Position numbers and translations under genes: made by a program. This document shows, piece after piece, positions 1-7,203 of a stretch of DNA of 49,988 nt. The stretch's first letter is position 1. Every line of letters starts with the position of its first letter. Origin of the DNA: Planctomycetota bacterium (lineage in GTDB: Bacteria > Planctomycetota > UBA1135 > UBA2386). Under the pieces are notes generated by a model, which was not told the DNA's origin, ran no database searches, and worked only from the letters and a program-made list of their open reading frames with translations. The DNA is taken from positions 1-49,988 of the forward strand of contig JAQCBR010000015.1 of the NCBI GenBank assembly GCA_027621295.1, written 5' to 3'.

Positions 1-2
1 GC

Positions 3-560
3 GGACTCGGCTTCGCGCAGGACCGGATCACGGTATGCACGTCCGGCCACGTCGACGGCCTGCAGGCGTTCGCTGCAGCAGGGCTACGACGGGTCAACCT
101 GTCGCTGAGCCTCAACGCAGCCGACGACGAGACGCGCGCGCGCATCATGCCGTTGACCCGGCGGTGGCCCCTCGCCGAAGTGCAGCAGGCGCTCATCGCT
201 GCCCGCCCCCGCCGCAACTGGCAGCTCGGCATCCACTGGTGCCTGATGCCCGGCATCAACGACCGCCGAGAGGATGCCGCACTTGTCGCCGCGTTCTGCG
301 CTCCGCTGGGGCGGGTGATGGTGCACCTGATCCCCTACAACCCCGGGACCGCGCCACTGTGCCGAGCACCGACGGCCGAGGAGATCGAACGCTTCGTCGG
401 CTGGCTCCGCGAAGAGGGACTTCCGGTCCGAAGGCGGATCACGAAGGGGCGCGGCGTGATGGCCGCCTGCGGACAGCTCGGCAACCGCGAGCTGCGACGA
501 CGCAACCCGAGGACGACGGGGCCAGATTCACCGCGGCCGGCCGCTGGCCGCGAGGTGTGA
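3..560 (+). CDS. rlmN: RlmN/Cfr-family 23S rRNA (adenine-C2)-methyltransferase, 5'-truncated
   Basis: The frame is open from the window edge, so the start and the radical-SAM CxxxCxxC cluster lie upstream. The visible 185 residues match the C-terminal half of RlmN: a VCTSGHVDG-like strand, NLSLSLNAADDETR (the SLNA/SLHA motif), HWCLMPGIND, LIPYNP, and the closing RRRITKGRGVMAACGQLG. That last motif holds the cysteine that carries the methyl adduct in this family. The family methylates C2 of A2503 in 23S rRNA and often also A37 of some tRNAs. The C-terminus runs 33 bases into the convergent small gene at 528-827. Family assignment is firm; RlmN versus a paralogous Cfr-like enzyme cannot be settled without the N-terminus. 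Confidence 0.9.
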   Translation, partial: GLGFAQDRITVCTSGHVDGLQAFAAAGLRRVNLSLSLNAADDETRARIMPLTRRWPLAEVQQALIAARPRRNWQLGIHWCLMPGINDRREDAALVAAFCAPLGRVMVHLIPYNPGTAPLCRAPTAEEIERFVGWLREEGLPVRRRITKGRGVMAACGQLGNRELRRRNPRTTGPDSPRPAAGREV

Positions 561-827
561 GCGGTAGGCATCGACCGCGCGGCCGATCTGTTCGACGCAG
601 GGGTCGCAGCTGCTGCCACAGCAGAACCGCCACTGGGCGTCCGGCTCGTCGACGCAGCGTCGGACCGCTTCTCGGTAGGCCGGATGGATGCCTGCCTGCC
701 TGAGCGCGGCGAGCAGGGCCTCCGCGTCCCGCTGGGCCCCCGCTTCCGGCTGGGTCAGATCGGAAGGGGCTGTCGGGCGGGCCACCGGGTCGGCAGCGAC
801 ACGCCCGTCCCGCGTCGTTCTCTCCAT
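528..827 (-). CDS. Small protein with CCGSSCDPC cysteine motif (oxidoreductase-like N-terminal domain type)
   Basis: A 99-residue protein. Residues about 68-90 read RFCCGSSCDPCVEQI followed by GRAVDAYR, resembling the short CCGxxCxxCV...Y motif of the oxidoreductase-like domain found in small bacterial and mitochondrial proteins (PF09791-like). The motif would suit metal binding, but no function is established from sequence. The N-terminal third is disordered-looking and an LLAALRQAGIHPAYREAVRRC helix precedes the motif. The start is the only reasonable ATG, and a CTAG-containing -10-like TAGAGT at 834-839 would place transcription almost at the ATG. The 3' end overlaps the convergent rlmN by 33 bases. 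The conserved cysteine pattern argues that this is a real gene. Confidence 0.65.
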   Translation of the reverse strand: MERTTRDGRVAADPVARPTAPSDLTQPEAGAQRDAEALLAALRQAGIHPAYREAVRRCVDEPDAQWRFCCGSSCDPCVEQIGRAVDAYRSHLAASGRPR

Positions 828-871
828 GCCTGGACTCTAGCGGGCGCCGCTTGGGTTCGTCAGAGGAACGA

Positions 872-943
872 TTACCCGGCCAGGACTCGAACCTGAACTA
901 GCTGGACCAAAACCAGCTGTGCTGCCAATTACACCACCGGGTA
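872..943 (-). tRNA. tRNA-Gln (anticodon TTG)
   Basis: On the minus strand the cloverleaf closes fully: acceptor arms TACCCGG (937-943) and CCGGGTA (873-879), anticodon stem GCTGG/CCAGC with loop TTTTGGT giving anticodon TTG, T-arm TCAGG-TTCGAGT-CCTGG with one G-T pair, and discriminator A at 872. The 3' CCA is not encoded. It lies 72 bases downstream of a second tRNA-Gln on the same strand and is probably cotranscribed with it. Confidence 0.95.
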
Positions 944-1015
944 GGAAAACGGCCGACGCGCCACGGGGACGAATCGGCCGGTCTCGGCTGCGGGCTCTGG
1001 TCGCGCCCGCACGTT

Positions 1016-1087
1016 TTTCGGTACCTGGACTCGAACCAGGACTAACGGTACCAGAAACCGTCGTGCTGCCAATTACACCATACCGAA
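1016..1087 (-). tRNA. tRNA-Gln (anticodon CTG)
   Basis: On the minus strand the acceptor arms TTCGGTA (1081-1087) and TACCGAA (1017-1023) pair perfectly. The anticodon stem ACGGT/ACCGT encloses loop TTCTGGT, giving anticodon CTG. The T-arm is CCTGG-TTCGAGT-CCAGG. The discriminator is A at 1016 and CCA is not encoded. It is the first of two tandem glutamine tRNAs, about 28 bases after the predicted transcription start from the promoter at 1122-1149. Confidence 0.95.
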
Positions 1088-1121
1088 GAGCGTGACCGGC
1101 CGGGGCCGATCGGGGCGGAGG

Positions 1122-1149
1122 ACGATAGCAGCTCCCACCCCGCTGTCAA
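1122..1149 (-). promoter_or_regulatory. sigma70-type promoter for the tRNA-Gln pair
   Basis: Read on the minus strand: a perfect -35 TTGACA (1144-1149), a 16-base spacer and a -10 TATCGT (1122-1127, 4 of 6 to consensus). The expected start is near 1115, leaving a leader of about 28 bases before the first tRNA. It lies just after the cinA stop, so the tRNAs have their own promoter. Confidence 0.7.
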
Positions 1150-1175
1150 TCTTCGGACGGCACCGGCCGAATCCT

Positions 1176-2441
1176 TCAGCCGTCTGCGCGCAGCGCGCGC
1201 AGAACCGCAGCGAGCGCCTCGAACGAGGCCCGTTCGCGGACGAACGACCGGTTGACCGGCGCGATCCGACGCTCCCACGTCCGGGTCCCACCGTCCCGGA
1301 GGTGGAGGCCGAACCACACGGTGCCGACCGGCTTGTCGGCAGATCCGCCGTCCGGCCCAGCGATCCCGGTGATGCCGATACCGATGTCCGCCCCGAACCG
1401 CTCCGCCACGCCGCGCGCGAGCTGCCCGGCGACCGCTTCGGACACGGCTCCGTCACGCTCCAGATCCTGGGGGGACACTCCGAGATCACGGACCTTGCTC
1501 TCGTTCGAGTAGCAGACGAGTCCACCGGGGAACACTGCGGAAGAGCCCGGCTGGTCGGTGAGCGCGCGGGCGACCAGCCCACCGGTGCAGGACTCGGCGG
1601 TCGCGACGGTCAGCCCCAGGTGCCGCAGCTGCTCGACGAGTCGCCCTGCGAGGTCCAGGTCCCCTTCGTAGACGAGTTCGTCACCGAGCCGTGGGCGCAC
1701 CTCGTCCGCCGCCGCATCCGCGAGCCTCTCGGCTTCGGCGACGTCGTGACCGTGCGCCGCGATGCGGACCCGCAGCAGCCCGAAGTGCGCGGTCACGCCG
1801 ACCCGGACATCGCCGTCGACGGCCGACATCAGGTCTGCGATGCGGGCACCGAGCGCGGCCTCGGTCGGACCGAGCACGTTCAGCGTGCGGTGGACGACCG
1901 GACGCAGCCGGCCGGCGAAACGCGCCGCGAGGTCTGGCTGCACCTGCGCCCCGAACATGCCCCGCATCTCGGACGGCACGCCGGGCAGCGCGTAGAAACG
2001 CGCGCTGCCCAGGTCCATGGCGAGCCCCGGCGCCGTGCCGAAGTCATTGCGCAGCGCGGCCCCCCCGTCCGGGACCAGCGCCTGCCGTCGGTTGTCCTCC
2101 GAGAGCACGCGTCCACGCGCGGCGAACCACTCGCCGATCCACTCCCAGCTGTCGGGATCGAACCGGAGTCCCACACCGGCGACCGCGGCCGCCTCGTGCC
2201 GGGTGCGATCGTCCTCGGTGGGCCCGAGTCCGCCCGTGGACACCACGAGTTCGACACGGTCACGAGCCCCCCGCAGCGCCACCTCGAACGCACCGGGCTC
2301 GTCCCCGACGACGGTGAATCGATCGACGTGCACTCCGAGCGCCTCGAGCTGCTGCGACAGCCACGACGAGTTCGTGTCGATCGCGCTGCCGTGCAGCAGC
2401 TCGTCGCCGATCGCGATGATCTCGGCCCGCGGGCCGCTCAA
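1176..2441 (-). CDS. cinA: CinA-family protein (MoCF domain plus NMN deamidase domain)
   Basis: A 421-residue two-domain CinA. Residues about 4-170 are the MoaB/Mog-like domain (AEIIAIGDELLHGSAIDTNS at the start, then STGGLGPTEDDRT). Residues about 265-421 are the PncC-type amidase domain with TAESCTGGLVARAL, then GITGIAGPDGGS and KPVGTVWFGL. The family recycles nicotinamide mononucleotide to nicotinic acid mononucleotide, and the N-terminal domain has pyrophosphatase activity in characterised members. No ATG precedes the domain. The likely start is TTG at 2441, whose last two bases overlap the tatC stop (TTGA), so translation is coupled to tatC. Length matches the usual 410-425 residues. Confidence 0.93.
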   Translation of the reverse strand: MSGPRAEIIAIGDELLHGSAIDTNSSWLSQQLEALGVHVDRFTVVGDEPGAFEVALRGARDRVELVVSTGGLGPTEDDRTRHEAAAVAGVGLRFDPDSWEWIGEWFAARGRVLSEDNRRQALVPDGGAALRNDFGTAPGLAMDLGSARFYALPGVPSEMRGMFGAQVQPDLAARFAGRLRPVVHRTLNVLGPTEAALGARIADLMSAVDGDVRVGVTAHFGLLRVRIAAHGHDVAEAERLADAAADEVRPRLGDELVYEGDLDLAGRLVEQLRHLGLTVATAESCTGGLVARALTDQPGSSAVFPGGLVCYSNESKVRDLGVSPQDLERDGAVSEAVAGQLARGVAERFGADIGIGITGIAGPDGGSADKPVGTVWFGLHLRDGGTRTWERRIAPVNRSFVRERASFEALAAVLRALRADG

Positions 2442-3403
2442 GCCAGGGCCTCCGCCGCCCGCGCACTCCGCGCGGTGAGCAGCAGCCCGATCAGGTAGAG
2501 GGATGTCATCGGCACCGCCATCAGGATCTGCGTGAACGGGTCCGGCGGAGTCAGCATCGCCGACACGATGAACATGCCGAGCACGACGTGGCGCCAGTTC
2601 TTCTTCATCGCCTCGTGGCTGACGAGGCCGACCTTCTGCAGGCCGAGCATCACGAGCGGCAGCTGGAAGATCACCCCCAGGGCCGCCGTCAGCGTCAGGA
2701 GGAAGCTGAAGTAGAGCGCGACCGACATCATCGATTCGACGCGCGCCCAGTTCATGAGCTGGATCAGGAAGAAGAGCCCAGCCGGCACGACGACGAAGTA
2801 GCCGAACGACGCGCCGCAGACGAGGAGCAGGACCGCGAACGGGAAGTAGCGCAGGATCGCCTTCCGCTCGGCCCGGTACAGCCCCGCAGCGATGAAGGCC
2901 CACGCCTGGTAGAGCACGACGGGCGCAGCGAGCAGCAGGGATGCGAGGATCACAGCGCCCATGAACACCCAGAAGTCCTCGAGCCCACCGAGCGCCTTCA
3001 GGGTCCGCGGGAGCCGGAAGTTCCCCTGCGAGTAGATCAGCGGATAGAGATCTTGCGGGTAGGTCCCGTCGAGGATCGCCTGCCGCCGCGACGCGTGGAA
3101 CGCGACGATCGCCTGCTTGTCGGGGTGCAGCTCCGTGCCCGCGGCCTTCGCGGCCGCGACTTCCTGGTCGAGTCCGTCGAGGAACTGCTCGTAGGCCGCG
3201 ATCCACATCACCTCGTAGGGCGCGGTGTAGACCTCGGTGACCTCGTTCTTGAACGGGACCACGACGAGCGCAGCGAGGACCACGGCGCCGAGCGCACGGA
3301 TCAGTCGTCGCCTCAACTCCTCCAGGTGGTCCCCGAAGGACATGCGCGCGAGATCGTCGTCTTCGCGCTCGCCCTGGGGTGTCGTCGTCGCGCTTGCGGA
3401 CAT
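2438..3403 (-). CDS. tatC: Sec-independent protein translocase subunit TatC
   Basis: 321 residues. The signature MSFGDHLEELRRRLI sits at residues 21-35, the cytoplasmic N-terminus that binds twin-arginine signal peptides with the conserved HLEELR. Several hydrophobic segments follow, including VILASLLLAAPVVLYQAWAF and a C-terminal pair ending in MTSLYLIGLLLTA. Between TM1 and TM2 there is an unusually long insert (residues about 62-150, rich in charged residues), which explains the length beyond the usual 250. TatC is the receptor core of the Tat exporter for folded proteins; no tatA or tatB is visible. A CTAG-centred -10-like TAGATT lies 12 bases before the ATG, and cinA is coupled downstream. 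Confidence 0.95.
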   Translation of the reverse strand: MSASATTTPQGEREDDDLARMSFGDHLEELRRRLIRALGAVVLAALVVVPFKNEVTEVYTAPYEVMWIAAYEQFLDGLDQEVAAAKAAGTELHPDKQAIVAFHASRRQAILDGTYPQDLYPLIYSQGNFRLPRTLKALGGLEDFWVFMGAVILASLLLAAPVVLYQAWAFIAAGLYRAERKAILRYFPFAVLLLVCGASFGYFVVVPAGLFFLIQLMNWARVESMMSVALYFSFLLTLTAALGVIFQLPLVMLGLQKVGLVSHEAMKKNWRHVVLGMFIVSAMLTPPDPFTQILMAVPMTSLYLIGLLLTARSARAAEALA

Positions 3404-3483
3404 CGGTGGGCGGCGAATCTAGCGACTCCGGTCGCGCGGTCCCAGCACGCGGAACATCCGCGTGGCGACCGCCCCAAACGACG

Positions 3484-3505
3484 AGGGGCCGGTTGCCCGG
3501 CCCCT
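3484..3505 (-). terminator. Intrinsic terminator hairpin after the coiled-coil gene
   Basis: A perfect 9-bp stem AGGGGCCGG/CCGGCCCCT with a 4-base loop. On the minus strand it is followed by CGTCGTTT, a short T-rich tail. It lies 58 bases past the stop of the gene at 3564-4856 and before tatC, so it most likely ends that transcript. Confidence 0.7.
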
Positions 3506-3563
3506 GCTCTCGCGATGACTCGACCTGCGGAGGACCGCAGGCGAACCGCTGATCCGCGTCGGA

Positions 3564-4856
3564 TCAGCGCGAGCCGATGTTGTCGTCGTTCAGCTTCAGG
3601 TACTGGCGCACCTTGGACAGCGGCGCCATCTCGATGCGGAGGAACTTGGCGAGTTCGTAGTCCGGGTCCTCGGTGATCGAGGTGAAGCCCGAGCCGTCCT
3701 CGTTGATCGAGTCCGCTCCCAGCAGGATCAGGTCGACGCCCGGGCCGAGCTTGTCGACGACCTTGTTGCCGAGGTTCTCGAGCAGCGTCTTCACCATCGG
3801 ACGCGAGTAGGGCAGACCGAAGCGACCCATCAGGTAGATGGTGTGGCGCATGTTCGGGCTGTAGAGGTCGTTGCGGACCATGTCGCCGGCCATGACCGGG
3901 TCGTAGCGATCCTTCAGACCAGCGATCCGGACTTCGGCGCGCGTCTCTTCGACGTTGCGCACCGTGCCGTAGGCTTTGATCTCGCCCGTGCTCGGCTTGA
4001 TGATCTCGAACGTCGTGCCGACCGGCAGCATGTCGACGCGACCGAGGTTGATCCACGCGAGGCCCGTCGCCTGCGAAGCGTCGAGGACCATGCCGTCCGG
4101 CGAGTCACCCGGGTTGACGAGCTTGACCTTGTCGGACGCTGCGTCGATGCGGGCGTTCAGGTTCTCCATCTGACGACGGAAGTCGGCGACGACCCGAGCG
4201 TGCTCGGCGGCCATGTCCGACTTCTCCTCGCGGATGCGGGTGAACTCGGTGTTCGCGGCGACGAGGCGGCTGTCCTTCTCGTTGAGCGCAGCGGTGAAGT
4301 CGCTCTGCTGCTGACGCACGGTGGCGTTCAGCTGGTCGACGGACTTCCGCTGGTCGGACGTGAGCTTCGAGATCTGGCTCTTGAGCTCCGCGGCCTCGTT
4401 CTCGACGACCGTCTTCTGGCTGTTCATGTTCGCGATCTGCGTCGTGAACTTGTCGAACGAGCCCTGGACGAGGCCGAAGAGGTTGGACAGCTCGCGCGAC
4501 TCGGGAACCTTCACGGCCTTCGCGAAGTCCGACATCACCGTGCGGACCCGAGCCGGGACCGCCACGTTCTCGAGCGGGGCGGGGTTGCCGTACTCGGAGT
4601 AGTTGAAGCCTTCGCGGCCGGCGTAGGTGCCGGTCTCGCCGACTTCCTTGGCGAGGTCCTCGACGTAGTGCTTGTAGATGAAGAGCTGCTTCTCGACGTC
4701 CGCGGTACGCGCATCAGCGCTCCGGGCCTTCTCGATCAGCTCGTTGTTCTTCTCCATCGTGACGTAGGCCGTCCCCATCGCTGCGAGGAACAGGACCAGC
4801 ATGACGAGGAAGAAGAAGACGTTGACGTGCGCCGCGCCCGACTGGCGGGTGTGCAT
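3564..4856 (-). CDS. Membrane-anchored coiled-coil protein of unknown function
   Basis: 430 residues from the ATG at 4856, chosen because AGGAG sits 8 bases upstream; an in-frame ATG at 4970 would add a basic, proline-rich stretch. Residues about 12-31 form one transmembrane segment (VNVFFFLVMLVLFLAAMGTA). A largely helical, heptad-like region follows to about residue 250 (repeated E/K/Q-rich segments such as KTVVENEAAELKSQISKLTS), then a small beta-rich domain (about 270-345: GLAWINLGRVDMLPVGTTFE). The last 85 residues have a pattern reminiscent of a BRCT-like fold (YLMGRFGLPYSRPMVKTL ... DLILLG). The topology suggests a periplasmic or envelope scaffold. The BRCT comparison is tentative and I do not recognise the family. 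Confidence 0.85.
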   Translation of the reverse strand: MHTRQSGAAHVNVFFFLVMLVLFLAAMGTAYVTMEKNNELIEKARSADARTADVEKQLFIYKHYVEDLAKEVGETGTYAGREGFNYSEYGNPAPLENVAVPARVRTVMSDFAKAVKVPESRELSNLFGLVQGSFDKFTTQIANMNSQKTVVENEAAELKSQISKLTSDQRKSVDQLNATVRQQQSDFTAALNEKDSRLVAANTEFTRIREEKSDMAAEHARVVADFRRQMENLNARIDAASDKVKLVNPGDSPDGMVLDASQATGLAWINLGRVDMLPVGTTFEIIKPSTGEIKAYGTVRNVEETRAEVRIAGLKDRYDPVMAGDMVRNDLYSPNMRHTIYLMGRFGLPYSRPMVKTLLENLGNKVVDKLGPGVDLILLGADSINEDGSGFTSITEDPDYELAKFLRIEMAPLSKVRQYLKLNDDNIGSR

Positions 4857-5060
4857 GGCCGGTGCTCCTGGTACCGTGACTGTTGTGACCAGCGTTCTCA
4901 GCGTCCGGAGGGTGTTCGGTGGGCCGTGCGGCGACTCGCCTGGGCGAGTGCCCCACCGCGCCGGTTCCATCCAGCCCGTGAGAGCCAGAGAGGGGTCGAA
5001 GAGGGGAGAAGAGCCGGGGATTCTAGGAGCGTCCGTCGGACAGGGTCAAGGCAAGACACG
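4857..5060. other. Divergent intergenic region between coiled-coil gene and coaE
   Basis: 204 bases holding the ribosome binding site AGGAG of the minus-strand gene and, on the plus strand, a TTCTAGGAG element at 5021-5029 and an AAGG 9 bases before the coaE ATG. Both promoters must lie here, but I see no clear -35/-10 pair. Confidence 0.5.
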
Positions 5061-5798
5061 ATGAGCTTGGCGCAGAACCCACATCCTTCTGCAGATGGCC
5101 CGCCCCCGACCGCCCCCGGGGACTCCGGGACCGGCGCACCGCTCGTGGTCGGGGTGACCGGCGGCATCGCGAGCGGCAAGTCTGCGATCGCCCGACTGCT
5201 CGAGGAAGCAGGCTTCGTCCGGCTCGACGCCGACGCCGTCGCCCGGGAGACCACCGATCTCCCGGAGGTCCGGGCCGCACTGCGCCAGCGCTTCGGCGAG
5301 CTCGTGCCTCCACTCCCCCATCCGCTGGACCGCGCAGCGCTCGCCGAGGTCGCGTTCGGCGACCCCGCGGCACGCGCCGACCTGGACGCGCTCACCCACC
5401 CGGCGATCCGCGCCCGGCTGCTGTCGGGCCTCGCCCGAGCCCGGGAAGCGGGCCGATCCGCGGTGCTCGACGTTCCGCTCCTCCTCGAGGGCGGTCTGGT
5501 CGACGCCTGCGACGCCGTGATCTTCGTCGACACCCCGGACGATGCGCGGCGGGCCCGCGCAGCCGCCAGGGGATGGGCCCCAGCGGAGCTCGCCCGCCGG
5601 GAGGCCGCCCAGCTCCCCCTCCCTGTGAAAAGGTCTCGAGCCACGGCTATCCTCGACAATTCCTCCACCCTCCAGCACGCAGCGCAGCAGGTGGAGAGGC
5701 TTCTGCAGGCCTGGAGCGTCGATCGACCCGCTTCGATCGCGCTACCGGGTGCGACGGAGCCCGATCCCCACGCTGCGCCCTCCCTTCCCCCCACGTGA
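5061..5798 (+). CDS. coaE: Dephospho-CoA kinase
   Basis: 245 residues. Residues 30-45 carry the P-loop VVGVTGGIASGKSAIARLL, followed by LDADAVARE (the CoaE DAD motif), LTHPAIRARL, VLDVPLLLEGG and the C-terminal ILDNSSTLQHAAQQVERLL. The enzyme phosphorylates the 3'-OH of dephospho-CoA, the last step of coenzyme A synthesis in the cytoplasm. The N-terminus has a 25-residue proline/glycine-rich extension before the first strand, and the last 25 residues are also likely disordered. The ATG is preceded by AAGG at 9 bases. rho follows on the same strand within 20 bases, and the two are probably cotranscribed. Confidence 0.95.
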   Translation: MSLAQNPHPSADGPPPTAPGDSGTGAPLVVGVTGGIASGKSAIARLLEEAGFVRLDADAVARETTDLPEVRAALRQRFGELVPPLPHPLDRAALAEVAFGDPAARADLDALTHPAIRARLLSGLARAREAGRSAVLDVPLLLEGGLVDACDAVIFVDTPDDARRARAAARGWAPAELARREAAQLPLPVKRSRATAILDNSSTLQHAAQQVERLLQAWSVDRPASIALPGATEPDPHAAPSLPPT

Positions 5799-5814
5799 AG
5801 CGGAACCGAGCGCG

Positions 5815-7203
5815 ATGCACGGTCCCGCCCGGTCCAGGCAGCCCCCCGTGAACACCCAGCCATCCGCCGGCGACGCAACCTCGCCGCAGTCGGCAGCACA
5901 GACCTCTCGCGACGAGGCCTACGAACAGGCCAAGTCGACCGACTACGAGATCCCCCGGCTCCAGGCACTGCCGATGGGTCAGCTGCAGCAGCTCGCGGAC
6001 GAGGTCGGCGTCGAGAGCCACCTCGGGCTCGGACGCGCGGAGCTGATCTTCCAGATCCTCAAGAAGAAGGTCACCGCGCGAGGCCTCGGCTGGGGCGAGG
6101 GCACGCTCGACATCCTCCCCGAAGGCTTCGGCTTCCTGCGCTCGCGCCGGTACAGCTACAACGCCGGACCCGACGACATCTACGTCAGCCCGAGCCAGAT
6201 CCGGCGACTGAACCTCAAGCAGGGGCACGAGATCGCCGGCCCGGTCCGCCCTCCGAAGGACGGCGAGAAGTACTTCGCGCTGCTCCACGTCGAAGCGGTG
6301 GACGGCATGCCCGTCGAGTGCCTGCGCGGACGCATCCCGTTCGACGACCTGACCCCGCTCGTCCCCGATCGGCGACTCACGCTCGCCGGTGACGACACCG
6401 ACGTCCGCCTCGTCGACCTCCTCGCACCGATCGGCTTCGGACAGCGCGTCCTCGTGATGTCGCCGCCGAACTCCCGGCGCAACGCGCTGCTGATCTCGCT
6501 CGCCCGCGCGATCCTCGCCGGCAACCCGGACGTCTACCTGATCCAGCTGCTGATCGACGAGCGGCCGGAAGAGGTCACCGTCGCGGTGCAGAGCACCGGC
6601 CCCGACGACCGCCGCGAGGTCGTCGCCTCGACCTTCGACGAGCCGGCGTCACGCCACGTCGCGATCGCCGAGATGGCGACGATGAAGGCCCGCCGCCTCG
6701 TCGAGTCCGGGCGCGACGTGGTGATGATCGTCGACTCGCTGACCAGCCTCGTCCGCGCCTATCACCAGGAGACCCCGCACTCCGGGAAGATCCTCGCGGC
6801 CGGCCTCGACTCAGCCGCCCTCCTCGCCCCGAAGCGCCTGTTCGGGGCGGCGCGGAACATCGAAGAGGGTGGATCCCTGACGGTGATCGCGACGGCGCTG
6901 ACCGGCACCGGCTCCCGCATCGACGAGGTGATCGCCGAGGAGTTCCGCGGCAAGGGCAACTGCGAGATCGTGCTCGACGAGCACCTCGCGAGCCTGCACG
7001 TCTACCCGGCGATCGACCTCGGTCGGACCGGCACGCGCCGCGAGGAGTCGCTCCTCGACCCGCGAGACCTGGATCGGCTCCGCCGGCTCCGCGTGTCCCT
7101 CGATGCGGGAACCGACAGCGAGGATCCGAAGGCATCGCTCGAAGCACTCGTCGAGAAGATCCAGGCGACGCCCTCCAACCGCGACCTGCTCGACACCCTG
7201 TGA
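5815..7203 (+). CDS. rho: Transcription termination factor Rho with degenerate Walker A motif
   Basis: 462 residues from the ATG at 5815; ATG 5749 and GTG 5849 are alternatives. Residues about 50-90 form the helical N-domain, and about 95-165 the RNA-binding cold-shock fold with conserved [10 protein letters not shown] and [13 protein letters not shown]. The ATPase core has [53 protein letters not shown] and [12 protein letters not shown] (arginine finger region). The Walker A loop, normally APPKAGKT, reads SPPNSRRN (residues 216-223), so the ATP-binding lysine is arginine and the following Thr is Asn. SITRLARAYN is also altered to [10 protein letters not shown]. Overall Rho identity is unmistakable. 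Whether it still hydrolyses ATP is uncertain. The next gene starts in its stop codon (GTGA). Confidence 0.93.
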   Translation: MHGPARSRQPPVNTQPSAGDATSPQSAAQTSRDEAYEQAKSTDYEIPRLQALPMGQLQQLADEVGVESHLGLGRAELIFQILKKKVTARGLGWGEGTLDILPEGFGFLRSRRYSYNAGPDDIYVSPSQIRRLNLKQGHEIAGPVRPPKDGEKYFALLHVEAVDGMPVECLRGRIPFDDLTPLVPDRRLTLAGDDTDVRLVDLLAPIGFGQRVLVMSPPNSRRNALLISLARAILAGNPDVYLIQLLIDERPEEVTVAVQSTGPDDRREVVASTFDEPASRHVAIAEMATMKARRLVESGRDVVMIVDSLTSLVRAYHQETPHSGKILAAGLDSAALLAPKRLFGAARNIEEGGSLTVIATALTGTGSRIDEVIAEEFRGKGNCEIVLDEHLASLHVYPAIDLGRTGTRREESLLDPRDLDRLRRLRVSLDAGTDSEDPKASLEALVEKIQATPSNRDLLDTL

